From Tistrella mobilis (GTDB lineage Bacteria > Pseudomonadota > Alphaproteobacteria > Tistrellales > Tistrellaceae): a stretch of DNA of 64,000 nucleotides. The stretch spans positions 4,375,501 to 4,439,500 of the forward strand of contig NZ_CP121017.1 of assembly GCF_041468085.1 (NCBI RefSeq), read 5' to 3'. The position numbers and the translations under genes are program-made. The notes under the pieces are model-generated. The model worked only from the letters and a program-made list of their open reading frames with translations, made no database searches and was not told the DNA's origin. Within the stretch, counting starts at the first letter, position 1; each line of letters begins with the position of its first letter. This document shows, piece by piece, positions 18,004-25,904 of this stretch.

Positions 18004-18618
18004 ATGATGTCGATGGACGGCGGCGATGTCTGGGTGTTCGGCTACGGCTCTCTGATGTGGCGGCCGGGCTTCGAGCCGGCCGAGGCACAGGCAGCGCTGC
18101 TCTACGGCTATCACCGGGCCCTGTGCATCTATTCCACCCGCTATCGCGGTACGCCTGAACGGCCCGGCCTGGTGATGGGGCTGGATCGTGGCGGCGCCTG
18201 CCGGGGTATTGCCTTCCGCATCCGGGCCGATGAAACCCGAACCGTGCTCGCCTATCTGGACGACCGCGAGATGGGCCAGGATGATCGAGTTTATCTGCGC
18301 CGGATCCTGCCGATCCGGCTCGACGACGGCCGCCGGGTGCCGGCCGTCACCTATGTCGCCGATCGCAACGGCGCCCGCTATACCGGCCGGCTCGGGCTGG
18401 AGCACATGGCAGAGCTGGTCCGCGCCGGTACCGGCATGATGGGAACGGCCCGGGACTATCTGTCGCAGACGCTGGAGCGGATGGCCGAAATGGGCCTGCA
18501 TGGCGGCCCGCTCCGCGACGTTCTGGATGCGGTGGCACGCGGCATCGAGGTCCCGACGGCGGAGTACACCAGCGCAACAAATTTGCCTTCCGGGCCCGCC
18601 TCGGGTAAGCACGTGTAG
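18004..18618 (+). CDS. Gamma-glutamylcyclotransferase (ChaC family)
   Basis: A 204-residue cytosolic protein with the diagnostic VFGYGSLMWRPGF loop near the start, which binds the gamma-glutamyl moiety, and RADETRTVLAYLDDREMGQD, where the Glu of REM is the likely general base. ChaC enzymes release 5-oxoproline from glutathione. A GGGAAGG at 17994-18000 fits ATG 18004 or 18007, and a start at 17974 is also open. Together with gloB and the GST, it adds a glutathione turnover function to the window. Confidence 0.87.
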   Translation: MMSMDGGDVWVFGYGSLMWRPGFEPAEAQAALLYGYHRALCIYSTRYRGTPERPGLVMGLDRGGACRGIAFRIRADETRTVLAYLDDREMGQDDRVYLRRILPIRLDDGRRVPAVTYVADRNGARYTGRLGLEHMAELVRAGTGMMGTARDYLSQTLERMAEMGLHGGPLRDVLDAVARGIEVPTAEYTSATNLPSGPASGKHV

Positions 18619-18666
18619 GATCAGAAGAACCAGGGCGATGGAAACGCACAGGACGGCCGCCAGACG

Positions 18667-19155
18667 ATGACCGAAACGGACGGAACGCCCGCCGGAAAAG
18701 GGGCACTCGACACGGGCGATAATCCCGCGCTCAGGGCGATCTTCGGCGAAGACCACCCGCTGATCAGCCATTTCGGTCTCGAGGTGCTTGAGATCGACAA
18801 GGGCCTGGCCGTGGTGCGCCTGCCCTATCGCAGCTTCATGATCGGCAACCCCGAGACCGGCGTGCTGCACGGCGGCGTGGTCACCACGCTGATCGACAGC
18901 GCCTGCGGCATCGCGGTCTTCACCGCCCTGCCCCGGCTGCAGCCGATCGCGACGCTCGACCTGCGGATCGACTACATGCGCCCGTCCACACCGAACAAGT
19001 GGCTGCATGCCCGCGCCCGGGTGACCAGGGTCACCCCCAATGTTGCCTTCGTCACCGCCGAAGCCTGGCATGAGGGCGAGGATGGCCCGATCGCCACTGC
19101 CGCCGGCAGCTTCATGATCGGCACCAAGCTGACCCATCGCGAGGACGCCGAATGA
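18667..19155 (+). CDS. PaaI-family hotdog-fold thioesterase
   Basis: A 162-residue hotdog-fold protein. The family motif GVLHGGVVTTLIDSACG carries the HGG turn and the Asp expected for catalysis, and LDLRIDYMRP is the conserved strand after it. It probably hydrolyses an acyl-CoA; the substrate is unknown. Its stop overlaps the start of the next thioesterase by four bases (ATGA), so the pair is translationally coupled. Confidence 0.88.
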   Translation: MTETDGTPAGKGALDTGDNPALRAIFGEDHPLISHFGLEVLEIDKGLAVVRLPYRSFMIGNPETGVLHGGVVTTLIDSACGIAVFTALPRLQPIATLDLRIDYMRPSTPNKWLHARARVTRVTPNVAFVTAEAWHEGEDGPIATAAGSFMIGTKLTHREDAE

Positions 19156-19586
19156 CCAGCCTTCAGGATGCTATTGAACGGTCGCGCGCCACCGGCGACT
19201 TTGCCCCCCTGAACCAGGCAGTCCCCTATGCGCGGTTCCTGAACCTCACCGCCAATCTGGTTGAGGACGAGCTGGTGTTCCGGATGGGCTATCGTCCGGA
19301 GCATATCGGCAACCCGGTGCTTCGGGCGCTGCATGGCGGGATCATCGGCTCGCTGCTGGAAACCGCAGCCCTCTCCCACGTCACCTGGGAGATGTCTCAG
19401 GTCCGCGTGCCGAAAACGATCACCATCACGATCGATTACCTGCGCTCTGGCCGCGCGGTGGATACCTATGCCACCAGCCGGATCACCAAGATGGGCCGTC
19501 GGGTGGTCAATGTTCACACCACGGCATGGCAGGAAGACCGGGCGCGCCCGATCGCCTCGGCCATCGCCCATTTCCTGATCGATTGA
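19152..19586 (+). CDS. PaaI-family hotdog-fold thioesterase, second copy
   Basis: A 144-residue hotdog protein coupled to the previous gene. It has RALHGGIIGSLLETAAL, where Glu stands at the place of the Asp in its partner, and TITIDYLRSGRAVDTYA. The two proteins differ too much to be a recent duplication and could form a heteromer, or two enzymes of different chain length. The stop lies next to the DnaA-box-rich gap. Confidence 0.85.
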   Translation: MTSLQDAIERSRATGDFAPLNQAVPYARFLNLTANLVEDELVFRMGYRPEHIGNPVLRALHGGIIGSLLETAALSHVTWEMSQVRVPKTITITIDYLRSGRAVDTYATSRITKMGRRVVNVHTTAWQEDRARPIASAIAHFLID

Positions 19587-19761
19587 TCCGGCCTCCGGGG
19601 ATTTCATCCACATTTCGGGGAACATGTGGATGTCGAGCCTGACTCTCATCCCGATCAGATGGTTAGATCGAATTTCAGACTCTGTTCAGGGCGGATATCC
19701 GCACGGATCCCCAGATCATACACAGATTTATCCACAGACTGCGGTGGATGGTCGCAGCACC
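19587..19761. other. Cluster of DnaA-box-like sequences in a convergent intergenic gap
   Basis: The flanking genes converge on this gap of 175 bases, so no promoter is expected. It holds a perfect DnaA box TTATCCACA (19728-19736). TCATACACA (19716-19724) and TCATCCACA (19604-19612) each have one mismatch, and TGTGGATGT (19625-19633, opposite orientation) has two. Two GANTC sites (19641-19645 and 19678-19682) and an AT-richer stretch (about 19650-19690) lie between them. This could be a replication origin, a DnaA-titration site or chance; see findings. Confidence 0.4.
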
Positions 19762-20484
19762 TCAACGACCGTCAGACGAGCCGTCCGCCAGCCGGGTCGA
19801 GGCCGGCTCGATGACCGCTGCGACGGCATCGAGCAGCGCATCCCCCTGAAGCCCGGGGGCCAGCGGCGGCAGGATCTCGATCACCGCCACCCCCGGCCGC
19901 TTGTCCAGCAGGCCCTTGCCCCAGAACAGGCCGGTGTTGAGCGCCACCGGCACCACCGGCAGATCGGGGGTGGCCCGCGCCACCAGGGCAAGCCCGCGCT
20001 TGTAATCGGGCGGCGCACCGGGCGCACGGCGGGTGCCTTCGGGAAAGATGATCAGGGGCCGGCGCTCCGCCGCGCAGGCCCGGGCGGCGGTGTGCATCCG
20101 CCTGAGCGCAGACGGCCCGCGCGCCCGATCGATCGGCACCATGCCCACCCGTTTCAGATACCAGCCGAAGACTGGAATCGAGGTCAGCTCTCGCTTGAGC
20201 ACGAAGGCCGGCCGGTCGAAGAGCGCGCCCAGCACGAAGGTCTCCAGCATCGACTGATGCTTGGCGGCGACGATGAAGGGTTCGGGCGGCAGATGGGCGC
20301 GGCCGCGGATCTCGACCCTGAGGCCCACCACCAGCCTCAGCACCGCCAGGAATCCCCGGATCCACACCCGGCGCAGCCACCAGAGCGCCCCCCGGCTCCA
20401 GGCGACGGGCAGGGCGGCCAGCATGATCACCGTGCCCCAGAGATAGAAGAACAGGCTGAAGACCAGCGCCCGCACAGTAGTCAT
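19762..20484 (-). CDS. plsC: 1-acyl-sn-glycerol-3-phosphate acyltransferase
   Basis: A 240-residue membrane-bound acyltransferase that makes phosphatidic acid from lysophosphatidic acid. An N-terminal hydrophobic segment (residues about 8-28) anchors it. Motif I reads KHQSMLET, i.e. HX4E where HX4D is canonical. Motif II includes PVFGWYLKRVGMVPIDR, motif III is FPEGTRR and motif IV is VPVALNTG. Its ATG overlaps the ydcF stop by four bases, so I do not use the longer in-frame extension. It is the last gene of the coupled run from ftsE. Confidence 0.9.
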   Translation of the reverse strand: MTTVRALVFSLFFYLWGTVIMLAALPVAWSRGALWWLRRVWIRGFLAVLRLVVGLRVEIRGRAHLPPEPFIVAAKHQSMLETFVLGALFDRPAFVLKRELTSIPVFGWYLKRVGMVPIDRARGPSALRRMHTAARACAAERRPLIIFPEGTRRAPGAPPDYKRGLALVARATPDLPVVPVALNTGLFWGKGLLDKRPGVAVIEILPPLAPGLQGDALLDAVAAVIEPASTRLADGSSDGR

Positions 20485-21167
20485 GCCCCGACCTCGTCGA
20501 CCGTGCCGGCCGGCCAGGGCAGCAGCTTGCGGAGCAGCCAGTCCCGCGCCCAGGCGACCAGGAATTTCTGATACTCGGCCAGGAACAGCGCGGCCGTGCC
20601 CGGCCAGCGCCACCAGCCGTCCTGCTTGACATGTTCCGGGATGACCGGATGGGGCAGGATCTCCACCCCCGGCAGGGCGCGGCGAAACTCGATCAGGGCC
20701 CGCGGCAGATGATAGGACGCCGTAACCAGGCGAATGGACCGCACGCCTTGCGCCTCTGCCCAGCCATAGGTCTCGCGGGCATTGCCCACCGTGTCGCCGG
20801 CGGAAAAGCCCAGCACCACGCGCCCCGCATAGTCTGCGGCCTCACGTCCCGACGCCTTCAGCAGGCCGGGCAGGTCGACCCGGCGGTCGACGCCCGAAAT
20901 GAACAGCCGCGGGGCCGCACCCGCATCCAGCAGATCCAGCCCCACGCCCAGCCGGTCGGCGCCGCCGGTCAACACCACGATCGCATCGGTGCGCCGCCAG
21001 TCGGGCAGGGTTTCGGACGGCAGGGTTTCGGCATAGATCACGAAACCGGCTGCCCAGGCCCCCACCGCCACCAGCAGCAGGCGCCAGGCCAGCAGGCGTA
21101 ACCGCCAGGGACGCCGCCGGGGTCCCCCTGCCGATGCGCTGCCCAGCCGCCGGCCACGGCGGCTCAC
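20481..21167 (-). CDS. YdcF/ElyC family (DUF218) membrane protein
   Basis: A 228-residue protein with one N-terminal membrane helix (residues about 25-45), then a DUF218 domain: DAIVVLTGGADRLGVGLDLL, then ARETYGWAEAQGVRSIRLVTASYH and MPRA-like LPRALIEF. Members are linked to envelope polysaccharide or peptidoglycan metabolism. I start at GTG 21167, which overlaps the ftsX stop (GTGA) exactly as expected for coupling; the upstream extension is unlike the family. The neighbours ftsEX and plsC fit an envelope role. Confidence 0.82.
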   Translation of the reverse strand: MSRRGRRLGSASAGGPRRRPWRLRLLAWRLLLVAVGAWAAGFVIYAETLPSETLPDWRRTDAIVVLTGGADRLGVGLDLLDAGAAPRLFISGVDRRVDLPGLLKASGREAADYAGRVVLGFSAGDTVGNARETYGWAEAQGVRSIRLVTASYHLPRALIEFRRALPGVEILPHPVIPEHVKQDGWWRWPGTAALFLAEYQKFLVAWARDWLLRKLLPWPAGTVDEVGA

Positions 21168-22051
21168 GGCATCGCCCTCAGGCGCCGGATGACGGTGATG
21201 CGGGCGACCAGCGCCGCCACCACCGCCAGCGCCGGCGTCACCAGGATAAGACCGCCCCAACCCACTGGCCCGGGATCCAGCCGGGGCAGCAGCGGCGCCG
21301 TCGTCTCAGGCAGAACCGCCCCGGCCGCAAAGACCAGCGCGGCGGCAACCAGGCTGCCGGCCAGGCCACCCCAGAAGCCGACCCGGAGGCCCTGCATGGC
21401 GAACTGCCGGGCGACATAGTCGTCAGGTGCACCCATGACGTGAAGGATGTCGATGGTCTCGCGATGGATGGCGAGCGCCGTCTTGACCGCGAAGATCACC
21501 GCCAGCGCCGCGGCAAGGCCAAAGAGGGCGCCGAGTCCTGCCGCCGCAGCCTGCACGGTTCGTCCGATTGCCGCCAGTCTGGCTACCCAGTCGCCCGGCT
21601 GTTCCAGCCGGGCACCCTCGATCAGATCAGCGATACGATCCGACAGTACCTCGATCTCCCCCGGTCGGGCCGGTGCGAGCGTCAGGTCGACCAGGGTCGG
21701 CAGCGGCAAGTCCACCTCGGCCAGTTCCGGCCCAAGCCAGGGCGAGACAAGGGCCTCGGCATCCTCGCGCGGGACCGGCCGGATCTCGCGCACCAGCGGC
21801 TCGGCCTCCAGCAGCCCGATCAACGGTCCCAGCCGGGCATCAGGTCCGTGATCCTGATCTTCTGAGGCTGGCAGCCAGACTGTGGCCCGATCGCCGAGTG
21901 CGGCAGCCCAACGATCGATCGCCTGGTCGGCCGTGCCGATCGCAATCATGGCCAGCGCCAGCAGCGCCGCCATCGGCGCCAGCAGCCAGGGCAGAAAACG
22001 CGCCGACAGATCCCGGCCGAGCGGCAAGCCCGCTCCGCGACGACCGATCAT
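21164..22051 (-). CDS. ftsX: Cell division protein FtsX
   Basis: A 295-residue ABC-type permease of the division machinery that couples FtsE ATP hydrolysis to septal peptidoglycan hydrolase activation. There is one helix at residues about 20-42, a large periplasmic domain (about 45-165), and three more helices in the C-terminal half with [26 protein letters not shown], the FtsX-family cytoplasmic loop. It overlaps ftsE by four bases. Confidence 0.9.
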   Translation of the reverse strand: MIGRRGAGLPLGRDLSARFLPWLLAPMAALLALAMIAIGTADQAIDRWAAALGDRATVWLPASEDQDHGPDARLGPLIGLLEAEPLVREIRPVPREDAEALVSPWLGPELAEVDLPLPTLVDLTLAPARPGEIEVLSDRIADLIEGARLEQPGDWVARLAAIGRTVQAAAAGLGALFGLAAALAVIFAVKTALAIHRETIDILHVMGAPDDYVARQFAMQGLRVGFWGGLAGSLVAAALVFAAGAVLPETTAPLLPRLDPGPVGWGGLILVTPALAVVAALVARITVIRRLRAMP

Positions 22052-22806
22052 GGCTGCCCCTCCCCCCGTGTCTCTTCGGCGCGCGCCGGAGCGGCACGCT
22101 GGACGACGGGCGCCCGCGGCGGCGGGGCGGGAGGCATCAGCTTCAGCCGCCCTTCGTTCAGAACCAGACGGGGGTGGCGGAACCGGGCGAGCAGGGTTGT
22201 ATCGTGCGTGGCGATCACGAGGGTCGTGCCCAGCTTGTTCAGCTCTTCGAAAAGATGCATCAGCTTCAGGCCCATCTCGGCGTCCAGATTGCCGGTCGGC
22301 TCGTCGGCAAGCAGCAGCCGTGGCCGGACGACCACGGCCCGGGCGATCGCCAGGCGCTGCTGCTGGCCACCGGACAGCGTGGCGGGCGAGGCGGCTTCAT
22401 GCTCGCCCAGACCGACCCAGGCCAGCAACTCCCCGACATCCCGCCGGATTTCGGCTTCCGGAGTCTTCAGGATGCGCAGGGGCAAGGCGACGTTGTCGAA
22501 CACACTCAGATGCGGCAGCAGGCGGAAATCCTGGAAGACCACGCCGATGCGCTGACGCATGCGAGCGCGATCGGAGCGGCCAAGCCCGCGGACATCGCGG
22601 CCGAAGAGCGAGATCTGCCCGGCCGTCGGCCGCTGGGCCAGGTAGAGCAGCCGCAGAAGCGTGGACTTGCCGGCACCGCTCGGGCCGGTCAGAAAATGAT
22701 AAGAGCCGGGTGCGAGGCTGAAGCTGACGCCGTGCAGCACCTCGGCGCCGCCGTCATACCGCATGCCGACGTCGTCGAACCGGACTAGAGCCGTCTCGTC
22801 GGCCAT
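22048..22806 (-). CDS. ftsE: Cell division ATP-binding protein FtsE
   Basis: A 252-residue ABC ATPase. Walker A is GPSGAGKST, the Q-loop is [21 protein letters not shown] (FtsE-like), the signature is [14 protein letters not shown], Walker B is [12 protein letters not shown] and the switch His is in ATHD. The last 30 residues are a Pro/Ala/Arg-rich tail not present in typical FtsE. ATG 22806 is chosen because the family starts there. It works with FtsX at the divisome and starts the coupled unit ftsE-ftsX-ydcF-plsC. Confidence 0.95.
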   Translation of the reverse strand: MADETALVRFDDVGMRYDGGAEVLHGVSFSLAPGSYHFLTGPSGAGKSTLLRLLYLAQRPTAGQISLFGRDVRGLGRSDRARMRQRIGVVFQDFRLLPHLSVFDNVALPLRILKTPEAEIRRDVGELLAWVGLGEHEAASPATLSGGQQQRLAIARAVVVRPRLLLADEPTGNLDAEMGLKLMHLFEELNKLGTTLVIATHDTTLLARFRHPRLVLNEGRLKLMPPAPPPRAPVVQRAAPARAEETRGEGQP

Positions 22807-23035
22807 CGATCCTGCCTGTTGCGAGGGGGTTCCGTAGGAGGGTATCCTCATGACGCGCCGCGGGAAGCATGGCACGGGGCCGGTGGCCTTGCAACCGGCA
22901 CCCGGTGGAGCCTATAACCCGCCCGGACGGAGGCTGCAACCTTGGCTGCACCCGTTCATCCGGCGCGAGGACCTCCCCTGCCAGGCCGCCCGGCGGCACG
23001 GCGCATGCCGCCCCGCACACCCTCGGTTTCGAGCG

Positions 23036-23695
23036 ATGATCCTGACCTGCCCGGCCTGTTCGACCCGCTATACGCTCGACCCGCAGTCCCTGGGCCCCGA
23101 TGGCCGGAAGGTGCGTTGCACCCAATGTGGCCATGTCTGGCACCAGGATCCGCCGGCCGACATGCCGCGCCCGCTGGCGCTGCCTCGCGATGAGAATCCC
23201 GATGAACCCGCCAGCCTTTACGAGCGGCGGCCGGTTGCCATGGAAGTGGCCCCCGCCCGCAGCCCGCGCTGGCCGGCCTTCACGGCACTCGGCATCGTGG
23301 TCGCAGCAATGATCGGCGGCCTGATCGTGGGCCGTGAGCAGGTGGTGCGAGCCCTGCCCTTCACGGCAGCCGTCTATGGCACCCTGGGCCTGGGTGTGGG
23401 CGGTGAGGTGCTGGGGCTCGAAGTCCGCAACCTGGTTGCCCGGGGCGAAACGGTCGAGGGACGCCCGATCCTCGAAATCGACGGCGAGATCTACAATCTC
23501 TCCGACGGTGTCCGCGCCGTGCCGCCGCTCACGATCATGTATTACGGTTCGGGCGGTCAGGAACTCGGAACGTCGACCTTCAGTGTCTCGTCGAACCGCA
23601 TGCTGCCCGGCGAGGTCCTGCGCTTCAACCAGCGGGTCGAGAACCCGCCGCGGGAGGCGGTCCGTTTCGACGTGCGCTTCGCCGCCGCTCAATGA
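23036..23695 (+). CDS. Zinc-ribbon (MJ0042 type) single-span membrane protein
   Basis: A 219-residue protein that begins with an MJ0042 zinc finger: MILTCPACSTRY and then RCTQCGHVW supply four Cys. A membrane helix follows at about residues 82-101. The extracytoplasmic part (about 105-219) has LEVRNLVARGETVEGRPILEIDGEIYN, like the DUF3426 region that follows such fingers. Function is unknown. It is divergent from ftsE, a common alphaproteobacterial arrangement. The longer upstream frame is ignored because the finger marks the start. Confidence 0.82.
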   Translation: MILTCPACSTRYTLDPQSLGPDGRKVRCTQCGHVWHQDPPADMPRPLALPRDENPDEPASLYERRPVAMEVAPARSPRWPAFTALGIVVAAMIGGLIVGREQVVRALPFTAAVYGTLGLGVGGEVLGLEVRNLVARGETVEGRPILEIDGEIYNLSDGVRAVPPLTIMYYGSGGQELGTSTFSVSSNRMLPGEVLRFNQRVENPPREAVRFDVRFAAAQ

Positions 23696-23702
23696 CATCC
23701 TG

Positions 23703-23733
23703 AAGGCGCCGCCATCGTCAGGCGCGGCGCCTT
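23703..23733 (+). terminator. Hairpin between zinc-ribbon gene and hpt
   Basis: AAGGCGCCGC (23703-23712) pairs perfectly with GCGGCGCCTT (23724-23733) across an 11-base loop, just after the zinc-ribbon gene. There is no strong U-tract. Confidence 0.55.
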
Positions 23734-23764
23734 ATCCATCCCCGACATCTGGAGACCAGACCGC

Positions 23765-24307
23765 ATGCGTCCGGAAGGCGATATCCGCACCCTGATCAGC
23801 CGAGGCGAAATCGACCAGAGGATCCAGGGGCTCTCCTCCGAGATCGCGTCGAGCATGGGGCCGGAACCGCTGCTGGTCGCCATCCTGAAGGGCAGCTTCG
23901 TCTTCTGCGCCGATCTGATCCGGGGTCTGCACGGCGCCGGCATGCAGCCGCAGGTCGATTTCATGATGCTGTCCAGCTATGGCCGCAGCACGACCAGTTC
24001 GGGCGTGGTCGAAATCCGCAAGGACGTGACCGACTCGGTCGAGGGCCGCCAGATCCTGCTGATCGACGACATCCTGGAAAGCGGCCGCACCCTGCGCTTC
24101 GCCCGCGACCATCTGCTGTCGCGCGGCGCTGCGGAGGTGAAGTCCTGTGTGCTGCTCCACAAGCCCGGCAAGGCGAAGGTGGAGTTCCAGGCCGATCATG
24201 TGGGCTTCACCGTCGACGACCTGTTCGTGATCGGCTACGGCCTCGACTACGCCCATTATTTCCGCGAGCTGCCCTTTATCGGCGTGCTGGCCCCCAAAGA
24301 GGGCTGA
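23765..24307 (+). CDS. hpt: Hypoxanthine phosphoribosyltransferase
   Basis: A 180-residue purine-salvage enzyme that joins hypoxanthine or guanine to PRPP. The PRPP-binding motif is ILLIDDILESGRTL; LLVAILKGSFVFCADLIR near residue 40 and VDFMMLSSYG complete the family pattern. GGAG about ten bases upstream supports ATG 23765. It is convergent with lysA, with a strong hairpin between them. Confidence 0.93.
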   Translation: MRPEGDIRTLISRGEIDQRIQGLSSEIASSMGPEPLLVAILKGSFVFCADLIRGLHGAGMQPQVDFMMLSSYGRSTTSSGVVEIRKDVTDSVEGRQILLIDDILESGRTLRFARDHLLSRGAAEVKSCVLLHKPGKAKVEFQADHVGFTVDDLFVIGYGLDYAHYFRELPFIGVLAPKEG

Positions 24308-24337
24308 CCCCGCTCGGCAGCTCGGCAGTCGGACAGC

Positions 24338-24374
24338 AAGAGGGCGGCAGCCGGTGACCGGCTGCCGCCCTCTT
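24338..24374. terminator. Bidirectional terminator between hpt and lysA
   Basis: A 17-base perfect stem (24338-24354 with 24358-24374) closes on a three-base TGA loop. The arms begin with AA and end with TT, so either strand gives A-stem-T ends. It lies between convergent genes and can serve both. Confidence 0.8.
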
Positions 24375-24395
24375 CATGCGCAGATCCGCCGGATC

Positions 24396-25655
24396 TCAGA
24401 TCCAGTCGGGGACACGGTCCATCGCGATCAGTTCGTCGACCGTCTGGCGCGGACGGATGACGGCATAGCGGTCGCCATCGACCAGCACCTCGGGCACCAA
24501 TTCGCGCGCGTTGTAGGTGTTGGACATGGTGGCGCCATAGGCACCGGCCGAGCGGAAGGCGACCAGATCGCCCCGCGCCACCGGCGGCATCGGCCGTTCC
24601 CGGGCGAAAACATCGGTGCTCTCGCACACGGGACCGACGATCTCCACCGGCGCCCTGGGCGCCCCAGGGGCGGGCTCGTTCACCGCCACCACTTCGTGAT
24701 AGGCGTCATAGAGTGCCGGACGCATCAGATCGTTCATGCCCGCATCCAGGATCAGGAAGCGCTTGCTCGCCGTGTCCTTGACATAGACCACCTCGGAGAG
24801 CATCAGTCCGGCATTGCCGACGATCACGCGGCCCGGCTCGAAGATCAGCTTCAGATCCAGATCGCCGGTCACCCGGTGCACCATCTCGGCATAGGCCTGA
24901 GGCGCCGGTGGCGTCTCGTCGCTGTAGGGGATACCGAGGCCGCCACCGAGATCGAGATGACGGATCGTATGGCCTTCGGCCTTGAGCTTCCGGATCAGCT
25001 CCACCGTACGGGTGAAGGCCGCCTCGAAGGGCTCAAGCTTCGAGAGCTGCGAGCCGATATGCAGGTCGATGCCGGTCGCCTCGACATGCGGCAGCCGTCG
25101 GGCATGGGCGTAGACGTCGATCGCGCGATCCCAGGCGATGCCGAACTTGTTGTCGGCCTTGCCGGTCGTGATCTTGGCATGCGTGCCGGCATCGACATCG
25201 GGGTTGATGCGCAGCGACACCCGCGCCGTCACCCCCATCGCTGCCGCCACCTGCTCGATCGCATCCAGTTCAGCATCGCTTTCGACGTTGAACTGCAGAA
25301 TGCCCGCCTCCAGCGCCGCGCGGATCTCGGCATCGGTCTTGGCAACGCCCGAGAACACGATCTTCTCCGCCGGGATGCCGGCAGCCAGGGCGCGCCTCAT
25401 CTCGCCTGCCGAGACGACGTCGGCACCATAACCCTCTGCCGCCAGCAGCTTCAGGACCGCCTGATTGCCATTGGCCTTCACGGCATAGCAGATCAGCGGA
25501 TCCAGCCCCGCCAGAGCGTCGCGAAAGACGCGGGCATGTCGGGTCAGGGTCGCGCGGGAATAGACGTAGACCGGGGTCCCCACCTCGGCCGCGATCCGGG
25601 TCAGCGGCACGTCCTCGGCATGGAGGATGCCGTTGCGGTATTCGAAATGATCCAT
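24396..25655 (-). CDS. lysA: Diaminopimelate decarboxylase
   Basis: A 419-residue PLP enzyme that makes lysine from meso-diaminopimelate. The PLP lysine is in YAVKANGN near residue 60. GGGLGIPY binds the cofactor phosphate, and GPVCESTDVFARER supplies the active-site Cys-Glu of the partner subunit. The start MDHFEYRNGILHAEDVPL is typical. It ends the run argH-lptM-lysA, with lptM ending 21 bases upstream. Confidence 0.96.
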   Translation of the reverse strand: MDHFEYRNGILHAEDVPLTRIAAEVGTPVYVYSRATLTRHARVFRDALAGLDPLICYAVKANGNQAVLKLLAAEGYGADVVSAGEMRRALAAGIPAEKIVFSGVAKTDAEIRAALEAGILQFNVESDAELDAIEQVAAAMGVTARVSLRINPDVDAGTHAKITTGKADNKFGIAWDRAIDVYAHARRLPHVEATGIDLHIGSQLSKLEPFEAAFTRTVELIRKLKAEGHTIRHLDLGGGLGIPYSDETPPAPQAYAEMVHRVTGDLDLKLIFEPGRVIVGNAGLMLSEVVYVKDTASKRFLILDAGMNDLMRPALYDAYHEVVAVNEPAPGAPRAPVEIVGPVCESTDVFARERPMPPVARGDLVAFRSAGAYGATMSNTYNARELVPEVLVDGDRYAVIRPRQTVDELIAMDRVPDWI

Positions 25656-25676
25656 GTCGTCCTCGGGATCGGGCGG

Positions 25677-25904
25677 TCAGTAGGGCGGCACACCCAGGCC
25701 GGGGCCACTGGTGCGGCCCGGGGTCACCAGGCTCTTCGGGTCGGATCCCACCGGGTAGTTGGGGATCTTCTCCGTGTCGACGGTGCCGTCGGATTTCACC
25801 GCCATCGGCGGTACCAGATCACCCTTCTTGCCGCAGGCAGCGACGGCCGTCGCGACCATCAGGACCAGAACGAGGTGTCGGAGGCGGTTGGAGAGGTGGC
25901 TCAC
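25677..25904 (-). CDS. lptM: Small lipoprotein (LptM/YifL type)
   Basis: A 75-residue lipoprotein too short to stand out by length. A signal peptide (residues 1-23) ends in the lipobox VAAC, giving Cys24 as the lipidated residue, followed by GKKGDLVPP, the conserved CGxKGxLxxP start of LptM, which assists LptD assembly in E. coli. I start at GTG 25904, which overlaps the argH stop as GTGA. Its position between argH and lysA is usual in alphaproteobacteria. Confidence 0.85.
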   Translation of the reverse strand: MSHLSNRLRHLVLVLMVATAVAACGKKGDLVPPMAVKSDGTVDTEKIPNYPVGSDPKSLVTPGRTSGPGLGVPPY

